Assembly: GCF_024746815.1 (NCBI RefSeq)
Contig: NZ_CP080528.1
Coordinates: forward strand, 868,001 to 932,000
From: Mesorhizobium sp. AR07
GTDB lineage: Bacteria > Pseudomonadota > Alphaproteobacteria > Rhizobiales > Rhizobiaceae
DNA length: 64,000 nt
Direction of reading: 5' to 3'
Part shown: in pieces, positions 44,786 through 53,582 of the stretch
How positions within the stretch are numbered: the first letter of the stretch is position 1
Layout: every line of letters starts with the position of its first letter
Made by a program: the position numbers and the translations under genes
Notes under the pieces: model-generated
What the model was told of the DNA's origin: nothing
Seen by the model: only the letters and a program-made list of their open reading frames with translations
The model's database searches: none

Positions 44786-46003
44786 TCAGGACCAGTGCAG
44801 GATCAGATTTTTGATCCCGAATACATGGCCGCCAGAGGTGATGGGTGCCGTACCTTTCTTGATCCGGAAGGCCGGAATGCGCGCCAGCCACTCCTCCAGG
44901 CCAATGACAATCTCTCGCCGGGCAAGGTGTGAGCCAAGACAGCGGTGGGGACCATAGCCAAAGGCGGCGTGGCGGTTGTTCTCTCGCGCCAGATCGATCG
45001 TGTTGGGGCATTCAAATTCTGCCGGGTCACGATTGGCAATCATCGTGGCGCAGGAAACGTAATCCCCCTTACGGATCGGCGCGCCTTCGAAGTCGATGTC
45101 CTTGGTTGCCACTCGGATCATCTGAACGGTCGGATAGGCGCGCAGCAATTCTTCAACTGCGAGCGCGATCCGGTCCGGTTCGCTCCGCAGCAGTTCCTGA
45201 TCTTTGAGGTTGCGGGCGAGATACGCCAAGTCAAAGCCTATAGCAGCTGCCACCGTGTCGAGCCCCGCGACGAACACAAGCACGCCGATGCCACGGACTT
45301 CCGCGTCGCTTAGCTGGCGGCCCTCAACCTGTGCCTGCACGATGAAGGTCATAAAATCGTCGACCGGGTCCTTGCGGCGCTTGGTCGCAAGTTCGTCGAT
45401 AAAGGCAACAATTGTCTGGGCAGCGGCCGGTCGTTTCAGATGGTTGCCGTGGATGAGATCTTTCGCCCAGCCGACAAATGTATCGAGCCGGTGATCCGGC
45501 AACCCTAGAAAGCGAAGGAAGATGTTGACCGTGAAAGGAAAGGCGAACTCCTTCATGACGTCGCAGCTTGTGCCCGCTGCGGCAATCCTATCGATCAGCG
45601 CGACCGCTCGCTCGCGGATAGCCGGCTCCAATACCATGGCCCGCTTTGGCGAAAGCAGCGGATTGAGCAGTGAGCGAAAAATGCCATGGGCCGGTGGGTC
45701 AAGTTCGAGCGGGATCATCGGCCAGTTTTCGCCCAGCGCGGATGCGAAGATGCTGCGATGGCTCGAAAAGGTTTCAGCGTCCTGCAGCACCCGGCGCTGG
45801 TCGCTGGCGCGAGTGATGACCCAGGTGCCGCGGCCATCGCGCGTGTTGTAGGGAGAATAGAAGATCGGCGGCCCGGCATGGACGCAAGCGACCGCTGCGT
45901 GCGGGTCCCCGTTGGGCGCCGGCAGCATGCCTGGCGACTTAAACAGGCTGAAGTCCCTCACCATTTCGGGCGGGATGTGATCTGGAACCCAGTTAATCGC
46001 CAT
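44786..46003 (-). CDS. Cytochrome P450 (CYP127-like, y4vG-type)
   Basis: This 405-aa soluble P450 shows the I-helix motif VFVAGLDTVAAAIGFDLAY, the ExxR region in EELLRAYPTVQMIR and the heme-binding loop FGYGPHRCLGSHLARREIVI with its cysteine. I start at the ATG at 46003 (MAINWVPDHIPPEMVRDFSL), with a GAGGAGA site upstream. The operon order P450, ferredoxin, SnoaL-like, SDR pair and LLM oxidoreductase matches the rhizobial y4v cluster. The substrate is unknown. This is not the gibberellin operon, which has three P450s plus diterpene cyclases. A NifA site and sigma-54 promoter lie upstream. Confidence 0.93.
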   Translation of the reverse strand: MAINWVPDHIPPEMVRDFSLFKSPGMLPAPNGDPHAAVACVHAGPPIFYSPYNTRDGRGTWVITRASDQRRVLQDAETFSSHRSIFASALGENWPMIPLELDPPAHGIFRSLLNPLLSPKRAMVLEPAIRERAVALIDRIAAAGTSCDVMKEFAFPFTVNIFLRFLGLPDHRLDTFVGWAKDLIHGNHLKRPAAAQTIVAFIDELATKRRKDPVDDFMTFIVQAQVEGRQLSDAEVRGIGVLVFVAGLDTVAAAIGFDLAYLARNLKDQELLRSEPDRIALAVEELLRAYPTVQMIRVATKDIDFEGAPIRKGDYVSCATMIANRDPAEFECPNTIDLARENNRHAAFGYGPHRCLGSHLARREIVIGLEEWLARIPAFRIKKGTAPITSGGHVFGIKNLILHWS

Positions 46004-46170
46004 TTGGCTTCTCCTCAATGTCAGGCGTTCTGGCGCTCGATCGGGATCCCACGGCTGGTCACACGTCGATTACCAGCGTTCGGCACGTCCTGGCTCAGGC
46101 GCCGTAAAGATTGGCCGTCACCGCTGAACTCCATCAAGCAGTGCTGACGTCCCCTGACTAAACTTGTCGG

Positions 46171-46186
46171 GGCAAGTTGCGTGCCG
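46171..46186 (-). promoter_or_regulatory. Sigma-54 promoter of the P450 operon
   Basis: On the minus strand CGGCACGCAACTTGCC matches TGGCACG-N4-TTGC except for the first base. It lies about 170 bp before the P450 ATG. Confidence 0.8.
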
Positions 46187-46269
46187 ATTAGCGCACCGTT
46201 TGCGTTGCACCAGTTGGCCCGAACCGGTGGCCCGGTCTTGGCGGCCTTTTGGTCGGATGGCGACATTCT

Positions 46270-46285
46270 TGTTCAGCTTCGGACA
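46270..46285 (-). promoter_or_regulatory. NifA upstream activator site of the P450 operon
   Basis: TGTTCAGCTTCGGACA is a perfect TGT-N10-ACA element, 83 bp from the sigma-54 promoter. The motif is palindromic and could also act to the right, but no gene with a -24/-12 element lies there. Confidence 0.8.
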
Positions 46286-46918
46286 CACGAAGGAGCAAAT
46301 GAAAGGACCCTCAAGCATGCGAACGCCGCGACCCGAGCCGAATTTGGTCCTCTCCACTTCCCGAGTGGCGCGCTTGCTGAGAGCTGGAGGATGTCAAAGC
46401 CCCCTCGACAGAGCGGGTATAGCAACAGTGCGCGTCGTGGATGCTGCCACAGCGTGTATTCGCAGACCGCCGTGACTGCGCACGCAAGAACGCGCTGGAT
46501 CTAGAGACAGCGCTCCTTACGCGGTCGACACACAGTGCCAGCCAGTGTGCGACAATGCATCGGCCGGCCCGTCCGGAACGGCTTACCTCTTTCCCGAGCC
46601 GGTGCGGAAGTGCAGATTTAGCCTAACCATACAGCACCATTGCTCGGTCCGGGTGACCAAGCGAATGTGCGGCATGAGGTAGCAAAAGCCACCGATCATT
46701 ATTCAACCCGTTGATAGCGAGTGACTATTTTCAACGTCTCCGAGGGTGGCGGACGGAGGCTTGACGCAGCCGTGCGGAACAGCTGCGGCATTTCTGAACC
46801 GTCGCCACCGACCGATTTTGGTGCTGTCTAAGACGTGCTTCCCGACGTGCGGATTGTTTTGATAGGCATGTCGGTGTCAAAGAATAAACCTTCCTCTTCA
46901 ATCCCATTGAGAGTGGCG
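46286..46918. other. Intergenic region, no gene seen
   Basis: No frame with a recognisable product or convincing ribosome site. Short plus-strand frames at 46164-46504 are arginine/serine rich and look random. Confidence 0.4.
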
Positions 46919-47479
46919 CTACCTGTAGAAAAGCACTTTGCCCCCAGGAATGAGTTGTCGGCAGAAGTCGTAGTCGGCGATGTTCCGAGTCAACAGGACA
47001 AGCCCCGATTTCGATGCCTGCAGATACAGAGTGCAGTCATGCAGGCAGCGCAGCTTCTGGTCATCCTGGTAGCCCTGCAGGCGACATAGCACGCCATTCA
47101 GAACAGCAGCGCGGCCGAGGACGTCGGCATCGGGCGTTAGGATCCGGTGTCCGGGTATGGATCGGATTACCTCGGACACAGCCTTATGCACGCCCCCGGT
47201 GCGGGGATCGTCGGGCTTCAGGACACCAAGCGTGTGGGCCAACTCCTGGATGCAGATGGCTGAATGGTTGTTGTGCCGACCGTCCATAATCTGCTTCACC
47301 AACGCAGGCGCTTTGCCTTGGAGCCTGTCGATGTACACACAGGTGTCGAGCAATAGCGCTTGCCCGCCGAGCTCGCCCTCGTTCACGAAGGGCAGCTGAT
47401 CATCAGGTCGGCGAGCAAGTGTTTTGGTTGGAAAGCCACGAAGCGAGCGAAGGGCTGCTTCAACATCAAATTCTGACAC
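46919..47479 (-). CDS. PIN-domain toxin (VapC-like)
   Basis: This 186-aa protein has a PIN nuclease core. The first acidic residue lies in ALLLDTCVYIDRLQGKAP, a glutamate in SAICIQELAHTLGVL, and the C-terminal acidic pair in LHDCTLYLQASKSGLVLLTR and NIADYDFC. A 45-residue N-terminal extension precedes the domain. It follows the putative antitoxin gene by 11 bases on the same strand, the usual order. PIN toxins cut RNA, often tRNA. Such pairs commonly stabilise genomic islands. Confidence 0.82.
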   Translation of the reverse strand: MSEFDVEAALRSLRGFPTKTLARRPDDQLPFVNEGELGGQALLLDTCVYIDRLQGKAPALVKQIMDGRHNNHSAICIQELAHTLGVLKPDDPRTGGVHKAVSEVIRSIPGHRILTPDADVLGRAAVLNGVLCRLQGYQDDQKLRCLHDCTLYLQASKSGLVLLTRNIADYDFCRQLIPGGKVLFYR

Positions 47480-47490
47480 TCAAACCTCAA

Positions 47491-47859
47491 TCAGAAGCCG
47501 AGCTTGATGTCTGGATCGATGGTTCCCGCGAGCTTGTCCATGGTCGCGGGGAAATTGTCCTCGAGCGCGACATTCGCAAGAGCGAATTCAAGCAGCTCGG
47601 TGTCACCCTTAATGCCCGTCTGGCGCTTAGCCTGCTCAATGAGGGCATGGCTCAAACGTGCTGTGATGCGCTCGTCTTTAGAGCCGATCAGGCCTTTGCG
47701 AATGGCAGCACGAAGCGTCTGCCGAACGACAAACTTCTGCTCGCCCGGCATGTCCTTGTTGGCGTCCTTACGGATCAGACTCCGCTTGCGCTTCTTTTTC
47801 GCAACGAGGCGCTGTTGCGGAGCAGTCGATAACGACCGCATTCCCAGCGTCTTCGTCAT
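47491..47859 (-). CDS. Putative antitoxin of the PIN pair
   Basis: This 122-aa basic protein starts MTKTLGMRSLSTAPQQRLVA. It has a lysine/arginine-rich N-terminal half (KKKRKRSLIRKDANKDMPGE) and a C-terminal helical segment with the pattern ITARLSHALIEQAKRQTGIK then GDTELLEFALANVALED, resembling a ribbon-helix-helix fold. It lies directly upstream of the PIN gene. The identity rests on position and size. The frame opens to 47931, but 47859 gives the more natural start. Confidence 0.65.
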   Translation of the reverse strand: MTKTLGMRSLSTAPQQRLVAKKKRKRSLIRKDANKDMPGEQKFVVRQTLRAAIRKGLIGSKDERITARLSHALIEQAKRQTGIKGDTELLEFALANVALEDNFPATMDKLAGTIDPDIKLGF

Positions 47860-48059
47860 ATCGCCATCTCCGATGCTGTTAGCCAAGGCGTGTGTTTTGT
47901 CGAACATAACAGGTGGGAGCTGCTTTGTCACTCGGAAGCTCGCTCAGATTGCTGAGCAGTCATTCGTTCCGGCAAATGTGCGGCGTGCTCGGTCTCGGCG
48001 AAGGGCTCCTGCTAAAGCCAAAAAGGGTCGCTGCAAAAAATCGATCGGGTGCCTCCAGT

Positions 48060-48470
48060 AAAACGGTATGGCGCTTGCTCTCATCGTTAAAGCCCATCAT
48101 GGCACGAAGAAAGCTACAAGCAGAACCATGGCCGAGACACGAAGCTCTGTAGGAGCGCTGAGGAGAGCGTGCCCCCGTTCCCGCCGCGGGACATCGTTTC
48201 CTTCAGACTTCCGTCCTCGCTAGCTGCTTTGCGCATGGCCGGCCCGAGACCGAAGGTGATGGTCGCCATAGAATCGCCCGATGGAGTGCCTTCCGACAAT
48301 GACACCCTCGTCCAGCTCAGAGAAGCCGGCACCGATATTGCACGCGGCACTATCACAACATGTCCGGCAGCGATGAACATCTTCCGTGAAACGCCGGGAA
48401 CAGCGGCGCTTCTGGCTTTAATGCGTCAACGCAGCCAATCCATTTTGCAGCATCCAAACTGGCGAGCTTA
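48060..48470 (+). pseudogene. Remnant joining irr 5' end to rpoN 3' end
   Basis: Positions about 48060-48255 match 34805-35010, the upstream region and start of the irr pseudogene (shared TATGGCGCTTGC, GAACCATGGCC, TTGCGCATGGC). From about 48262 the frame reads VPSDNDTLVQLREAGTDIAR then GTITTCPAAMNI, a degraded form of the rpoN C-terminus (LSDDDIAVRLKETGIDVARR, TVTKYREAMNI). It is a second copy of the irr-prxS-rpoN block with everything between the irr start and the rpoN end deleted. Confidence 0.75.
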
Positions 48471-48473
48471 TCG

Positions 48474-49691
48474 ATGACCGAATCCGCGACAGGCTTCCTG
48501 GAGGCTGTTCCGCACGACCCAAAAAAGCCACATGAACGGTCGCGTCCCGCATGGGGTGCGGTCATTTCGCTTGCCTTGGGCACCTTCGGGCTGGTGACGG
48601 CAGAGTTTCTGCCGGCCAGCGTGCTGACGCCGCTCGCGCACGATCTCGGTATCACCGAGGGTGCGGCTGGACAGACGATGACAGCGACCGCGATTGCTGG
48701 GGCGATCTCGGCGCCGACGATGGCCATCATCACAAAGCGCCTGGACCGCAGGATCGTACTGTGGGCGATGACGCTGCTGCAGATCCTGTCCAACGTTCTA
48801 GCGGAAGTCGCGTGGTCGCTGCCGGTTTTCCTGGCGGCGCGCGTCGTGCTCGGCATCGCGCTCGGAGGCTTCTGGTCGATTTCGGCATCGGTGGCAATGC
48901 GGCTCGTTCCAAATCACCTCCTGCCGCGTGCCATGTCAATCATCCTCACCGGCGTTTCCGTCGCTATCGTTTGCGCGCCTCCAATGGGCGCCTATGTCGG
49001 CGACATCTGGGGATGGCGAGCCGCCTTCACGATCGCCGCAGTCGTTAATGCCGTTACACTGCTGATGCAATTCGTAACGATCCCGATGCTGCCTCCGGTG
49101 GAAATAGCTGGATTCCGCAGTCTGCTGGATTTGGCCAATAAGCCGATGATCAAGATGGCGCTTTTGGTCGTCCTGCTGGTCGCTTCTGGGCACTTCGCCA
49201 GCTTCACCTACATCCTCGCCTTCCTTGAGAGGATTCCCGCGCTCGATAGCAAGACAATCCCGCTGGTATTGCTCGCTTCCGGCATAGGCGGCTTCTTCGG
49301 GAATTTAACCGGCGCATTCCTGGCCAAACATAGCCTCAAGGCAGTCGCGGCCCTGCCACCCTTGCTCATAGCAATAGCCGCTACCTCGCTGCTGATGGTG
49401 GGAGCATCGGCCTCCGCCTCGGTGGTAGCAATTGCCGTATGGAGCTTTGCCTTCGGTGCGGTGCCGGTGGGATTACAGACGTGGATGGTGCTGCGCGCCG
49501 TTCCCGGGCAGGCCGAAAGCGCTGGTGTGCTGATGGCCGCAACGTTCCAAGTGGCCATCGCGGCCGGCGCGATTTTCGGCGGACTACTGGTGAAATATGC
49601 CGGCGTTCACAGTGTCTTTGCCTACAGCGCGGTTGCCACGTTCCTCGCCGCCCTCACAGTTTTCCTGCTTGGCCCGAAGCGCGCAACCTAG
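48474..49691 (+). CDS. MFS exporter (NepI/AraJ-type)
   Basis: This 405-aa transporter has twelve predicted membrane helices. It has the DHA1 motif region LTPLAHDLGITEGAAGQTMT, the loop 2-3 signature ITKRLDRRIVLWAMTLLQIL and the GFWSISASVAMRLVPNHLLP block shared with NepI and AraJ efflux proteins. Possible substrates are nucleosides, sugars or drugs; sequence cannot decide. It begins immediately after the irr/rpoN remnant. No regulator is adjacent. Confidence 0.9.
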   Translation: MTESATGFLEAVPHDPKKPHERSRPAWGAVISLALGTFGLVTAEFLPASVLTPLAHDLGITEGAAGQTMTATAIAGAISAPTMAIITKRLDRRIVLWAMTLLQILSNVLAEVAWSLPVFLAARVVLGIALGGFWSISASVAMRLVPNHLLPRAMSIILTGVSVAIVCAPPMGAYVGDIWGWRAAFTIAAVVNAVTLLMQFVTIPMLPPVEIAGFRSLLDLANKPMIKMALLVVLLVASGHFASFTYILAFLERIPALDSKTIPLVLLASGIGGFFGNLTGAFLAKHSLKAVAALPPLLIAIAATSLLMVGASASASVVAIAVWSFAFGAVPVGLQTWMVLRAVPGQAESAGVLMAATFQVAIAAGAIFGGLLVKYAGVHSVFAYSAVATFLAALTVFLLGPKRAT

Positions 49692-50208
49692 ACCGCCCGA
49701 CAGGCAATGCCTTCAGCTCAGCGCGCTGAGAGATGCAATCGCATCAGCCGCCTGGATCGCGGCTACTCTCACTTCAACGTCGGCTTCAGATCGGGCATGG
49801 ACAAGCGCCAGCGCCCTCACCGGCCCACCTCCGCGCCTACGGGGAGCGGTCAGCGTTCGCCCGGGCGGACTTGGTCAGGGTTACGCAGCCCGGGCGAGCG
49901 CGGATCGCGCTTGGCAGCTGATGGTGACCAGGCGCGGTTCTAGAAGCGTCGACCCGTTTCCGGTCTCTCGCAATGGCGGCGACACGCTCGAGGAGCGACG
50001 TCTCCCCGGATCGCGTTATTCTGGTTGCCAGTTTCGGACGGCTTGATCGCCTCCAGCTCATCTGGTCCCGCCAACCCCGGGCCTCTATCCGGCAACTGGC
50101 CCGGCCGCCCAAGGCATGCCGACCTGCTGTACATCCAGCACTACCATCAATGCTGAAAACACTGGATTTTATCCGTAGTAGATGTTGCGCCTCCAGAGGT
50201 TGTACAGG
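49692..50208. other. Intergenic region, no gene seen
   Basis: No supported gene. Frames on both strands are short or lack any motif. The area may contain further debris of heme-transport genes beyond the hmuT remnant, but nothing can be aligned by eye. Confidence 0.35.
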
Positions 50209-50732
50209 TCACAAGCAAGGAATGGCGCAATGAATACCTTGCGTGCGGCTGCATAGACCAAGCGTCCGCGTCCTTTGATCGAGGCCGTCTGCTTTTCGGC
50301 CTATGCCCTGTCGGCACCGGACTTCCTGGCCCTGGCGTCGACCGCGCCTTGCCGGCGACGCGGATCTTTCGAGTATGCCTTTGTGGAGGCCGTGCTCTGG
50401 CACAGTGATAATGGGACCAATCGATTTCACGTCCATCACTTGCCCTCCGTCGAGCAAGGCCAGAATGTTGGACCCTGGAGCGACAGACCCCCCTGCGCGG
50501 GGCAGCTGAGCCATAGCTTCAGCGCGGCGTTCGGGTCGTCGAAACGGGAGCTATGATGACCAAACTCTCCAACGGCATAGGCAATCTCGGCGATGGAACC
50601 TCCAATCGAGGCGATCCGCGGCGGATCCGAAAAGACAGCTGCGCCCTCGGTGGCAGCGGCAGGCAGAGCGGTAGCCAGCAGAACCCACATTACCGGCGCG
50701 GGCACCGAGCGAAAACGGAAATCACCATGCAT
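50209..50732 (-). pseudogene. hmuT heme-binding protein, decayed
   Basis: The frame starts five bases after hmuS with MHGDFRFRSVPAPVMWVLLA and a signal peptide, then ASIGGSIAEIAYAVGE as in HmuT. After that it is frameshifted. A second frame gives ILALLDGGQVMDVKSIGPII and TVPEHGLHKGILER, corresponding to the middle of HmuT. The C-terminal half is unrecognisable. HmuT is the periplasmic heme-binding component of a heme ABC importer. HmuU and HmuV are not seen. Confidence 0.7.
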
Positions 50733-50737
50733 CGGTC

Positions 50738-51805
50738 TTACCTCACGCGGTCCGTCGGGGTTGGAATACGCGGCAGGGTCTCGGCCAGGAGCCGCCAGTC
50801 GCCGCGCTCGCATTCGCCTTCGGGGCGTTCGCCGAAGAACTGGATGATCATTCTGCCGTCGGCGCCATAGGCTTCGAGTGAGGTGAGGTGACCGTCCCTG
50901 GTCGGCTTGCGCACGGCCCAAACCTCGCGGATGTGGTGGGTTGTGAGATGCAGGCGGAAGGTTTCGTCCAGCACATTGATCCGCGGCCCGATGGGCTTGA
51001 CCGACTTGATCGGGCCGGAATGGATCTGGATGCAGCCACGATTGCCGACGAAGCACATGATCGGCATCTCGTCTTCGCTCGCGCATTGGAACATGGCGCC
51101 AACGGCGGCATTGTCGAGTTGCCAGGCGTAATCCTGGCCAACCATGCGCAGCGCCCGGCAGCGACTGAGCTTCAGCGTCTTCAGCATGTCGAAGAACTGA
51201 TGCACGTCGGTCAGCCGGCTCCAGTGCTCGCGCAGCTCCGTGACCATGGCGGCTTGGTCCGGAACCTCTGCGTCAGAGTCGGCTCCGTTTGCCTTGACCC
51301 ACAAGATCGGCTCCTGGTTCGAGGATGCGAGCTCCGCCACCAGCTTTTGATAGGCGTAGAGGTTGGAGGCCGGCCTGACATCCACCTGATGCACTGCTGC
51401 GCCGGCAGCGTCGAAGAATTGCAGGCTGCGGCGGATGTTGCCGTCGTCGCGCTTTTCAACGGCAAAGCCATGCGCCCAACCCTTCGGGAAGATGCGCAGG
51501 TTGATGGCGTCGCCGAGAACCATGGCATGGTGGTTGCCGGTTACGACCTTGTTGTACAAGCCAATCTTCTCGTGCACGGCACTTTGATTTCGGGTCACCG
51601 CCCTCACCTCGCCCACGGCTTCGAGGCCTATCAGCAGATCATTGACGCGCGGCTCGATGCGCGCCGCGCCGGAACCGCAATGCGCCGCGACCAGCTCCGC
51701 TTCCGAAATGCTCAATTTGGCGGCGAGATCATGCTCGCGGATTTTCGGACTGTCTTCCTGTGCCCGCCGGATTTGGTCCGGAGAGGGTTTCTCGCGCTGG
51801 TCCAT
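50738..51805 (-). CDS. hmuS: HmuS-type hemin-degrading factor
   Basis: This 355-aa protein has the internal repeat of the HemS/HmuS family. The two halves show EPRVNDLLIGLEAVGEVRAV with NHHAMVLGDAINLRIFPKGW, and SRCRALRMVGQDYAWQLDNA with FVGNRGCIQIHSGPIKSVKP. A conserved heme-ligand His lies in the second half (HLTTHHIREVWAVRKPTRDG). It binds or degrades imported heme in the cytoplasm. It looks intact, while the following hmuT is decayed. No iron-responsive site was identified upstream. Confidence 0.92.
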   Translation of the reverse strand: MDQREKPSPDQIRRAQEDSPKIREHDLAAKLSISEAELVAAHCGSGAARIEPRVNDLLIGLEAVGEVRAVTRNQSAVHEKIGLYNKVVTGNHHAMVLGDAINLRIFPKGWAHGFAVEKRDDGNIRRSLQFFDAAGAAVHQVDVRPASNLYAYQKLVAELASSNQEPILWVKANGADSDAEVPDQAAMVTELREHWSRLTDVHQFFDMLKTLKLSRCRALRMVGQDYAWQLDNAAVGAMFQCASEDEMPIMCFVGNRGCIQIHSGPIKSVKPIGPRINVLDETFRLHLTTHHIREVWAVRKPTRDGHLTSLEAYGADGRMIIQFFGERPEGECERGDWRLLAETLPRIPTPTDRVR

Positions 51806-52387
51806 GTCTTACCCTGCTTCCACATAATTGTTGAGGATCAGCGGTCCTGTTCCAATCGAGCCCGCCCGTGTGCTCGATGCCGATCTTTTGCTCGGCCAGG
51901 ACCACCGGCTCGAAAAGCGCTGGCTGCTGTACGACGGCGCAACGAGACTGACAGTGAGATGTCGGTCTCCCATCAAGCGGTCGCCGGCGACTGGCCGGTA
52001 GCGAGCGATTGTAGAGGTCGACGCCAACCGACCGATCCCGCGTTTGGGGGTGGACGGGCGGGGCTGCTTTCCTTCAGAAAGCGGATCTGGTCAAAACCTG
52101 ACATCTTGCTTCCCTTACATCGTTCCACTGATCGCGAGGCCACCCGCGAATCAGTGTCGGTCGGCAGTTGTGCCGCCTTCCAAAGCGGGGCTTCAAAAGT
52201 CGTGCCAATTGCGCAGAAGCGACCTCGGAAAGACGTTCGCATACGGGTCGAGGGTTTAGGCAGGAGTGGCACGACCCACGCCGAGACCACTGTGTCGCGG
52301 GTTGTGTCGCCCAGCCGTCTTCCAGGAACGAGGACGGGATTGCTACGGCGCAATTCACGTGACGAGCGACGTGCGCACTTCCGACAA
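51806..52387. other. Region between divergent hmuS and iscN
   Basis: No supported gene. Plus-strand reading near 51865-51975 (VLDADLLLGQDHRLEKRWLL, YDGATRLTV) is protein-like but isolated. The right end carries the iscN NifA site. Confidence 0.35.
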
Positions 52388-52403
52388 TGTCGCACATCCG
52401 ACA
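52388..52403 (+). promoter_or_regulatory. NifA upstream activator site, iscN operon
   Basis: TGTCGCACATCCGACA is a perfect TGT-N10-ACA site, 43 bp before the sigma-54 promoter. Confidence 0.9.
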
Positions 52404-52446
52404 CAGGGCTGAAGGGCCAAGCTTTTGTTTTAAAACCGGTTTACTT

Positions 52447-52462
52447 TGGCATGGCACGTGCA
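52447..52462 (+). promoter_or_regulatory. Sigma-54 promoter, iscN operon
   Basis: TGGCATGGCACGTGCA has -24 GG and -12 GC at proper spacing, 44 bp before the iscN ATG. It should drive iscN and probably nifS and nifV. Confidence 0.85.
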
Positions 52463-52506
52463 CTGTCGTCCGCAAATGCGTAACGGATTGAGGAGAAATT
52501 CGAGCC

Positions 52507-52827
52507 ATGATTACGCTCACCCACACCGCAGTTGCTGCCGTCAAGACCGTCCTTTCCCGCGCCAGCGAGCCGGCGGAAGGCTTTCGTATCATGGTCCAGA
52601 CCGGCGGCTGCGCCGGCTTCAAATACTCGATGGGCCCCGAGAGCGTCTTGCGCGAGGGCGATGCGATCATTGAGGCAGATGGGGTCAAGGTATTCGTGGA
52701 CGTAGGGTCTCAGCCCCATGTAGCAGGCATGACCGTCGACTTTGTCACGGGGTTGGAGTCCTCCGGCTTCGTCTTCGATAATCCCAACGCGCGGGAGAAG
52801 TGCGCTTGCGGCAAGTCCTTCGGCTGA
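52507..52827 (+). CDS. iscN: A-type Fe-S carrier IscN (HesB/IscA family)
   Basis: This 106-aa A-type scaffold has the three cluster cysteines: one in TGGCAGFKYSMG and two in KCACGKSFG at the C-terminus. Symbiotic copies called iscN lie directly upstream of nifU-nifS in rhizobia and are NifA dependent. The strong site and promoter here agree. The ribosome site GAGGAG precedes the ATG. It likely delivers Fe-S clusters for nitrogenase maturation, and its importance may be raised because the neighbouring nifU is eroded. Confidence 0.92.
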   Translation: MITLTHTAVAAVKTVLSRASEPAEGFRIMVQTGGCAGFKYSMGPESVLREGDAIIEADGVKVFVDVGSQPHVAGMTVDFVTGLESSGFVFDNPNAREKCACGKSFG

Positions 52828-52843
52828 TCGCCCGAGAAGCCGC

Positions 52844-53560
52844 ATGTGGAACTTTAGCGGGAAGGCCAAGGAACACTTCAGCCGGACGCATGCCGACGTT
52901 CTGGAAACAGCCAATTCAGGAGGTAAGCTCGGGACCATCCGCTACGGCGACATGTTTGAATCTCTCATCGGCATCGACCGGGGGACGTCAAGGATCACTG
53001 CCGCCGAGCGCCGGACCTTCAGCGGCCGCGCCGCGGTCGCCTCATTGTCGGCGGCTATCGAACTCACCATCGGCAAACCGCCATGGAGCAGATCAGTTGC
53101 TACACAAAGGCTGCCCGCGACTGCCTCGCAGCCATCGTGGAAGTGCTTGTACTGGTCCAGGGAGAAATGCCCGCGGCGGGGTCTATTGCGGCAGAGCAGG
53201 TCTAGACGCCCGCCAAAACAGACGCCCGCGCCCTCAATAAGGAGGCAAGGTCGAAGCCCGTCTCGGGACCGGCGATCGCTTCAGGTGGGATGCGCGGAAC
53301 GTCCCCGCCCGAAACAGTTCAGCTCCTGGAGGGCCCGAAGTTGCCGGCCGCCCAGTGACGGCGCTGCAGCAAACTCGACTGATAGTAGACGCTGTCGGGC
53401 GTTAACCGGAGGCCCTCGCCGGGGAGGCGAACTTGACGATATCGACGGCGACCATGTCGACGTCAGACTTTCGGACGCCTGCACCGGCCGCCAGTCTCCA
53501 CCACCCACCAAGGGCCTGCGCCAGAGCTCCATGCGACCGATCTCCCGCGTCGCTTCGTTC
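52844..53560 (+). pseudogene. NifU scaffold, eroded with cluster cysteines lost
   Basis: The start MWNFSGKAKEHFSRTHADVL then ETANSGGKLGTI follows NifU, but the scaffold cysteine of SLSCGDALKL is tyrosine (TIRYGDMFES). The TFGCGSAIA cysteine is also gone (TFSGRAAVA). After a frameshift near 53080 the central [2Fe-2S] domain survives as MEQISCYTKAARDCLAAIVE, with only part of its cysteines. The C-terminal Nfu domain is visible as GELDDIDGDHVDVRLSDACT with GRQS where CxxC should be. Every cluster site is damaged. The reading frame from 52742 to 53632 is open in one frame but does not match NifU after residue 78. Confidence 0.82.
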
Positions 53561-53582
53561 TGGTCAACTGAGGGATCACAGC

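Noticed and set aside
40427..46003. Gibberellin biosynthesis operon
   Set aside because: Only one P450 is present, and there is no diterpene cyclase or GGPP synthase; the order matches the y4v-type cluster.
50888..52483. 531-codon plus-strand frame opposite hmuS
   Set aside because: It is the antisense shadow of hmuS extended into non-coding sequence; no domain or ribosome site fits.
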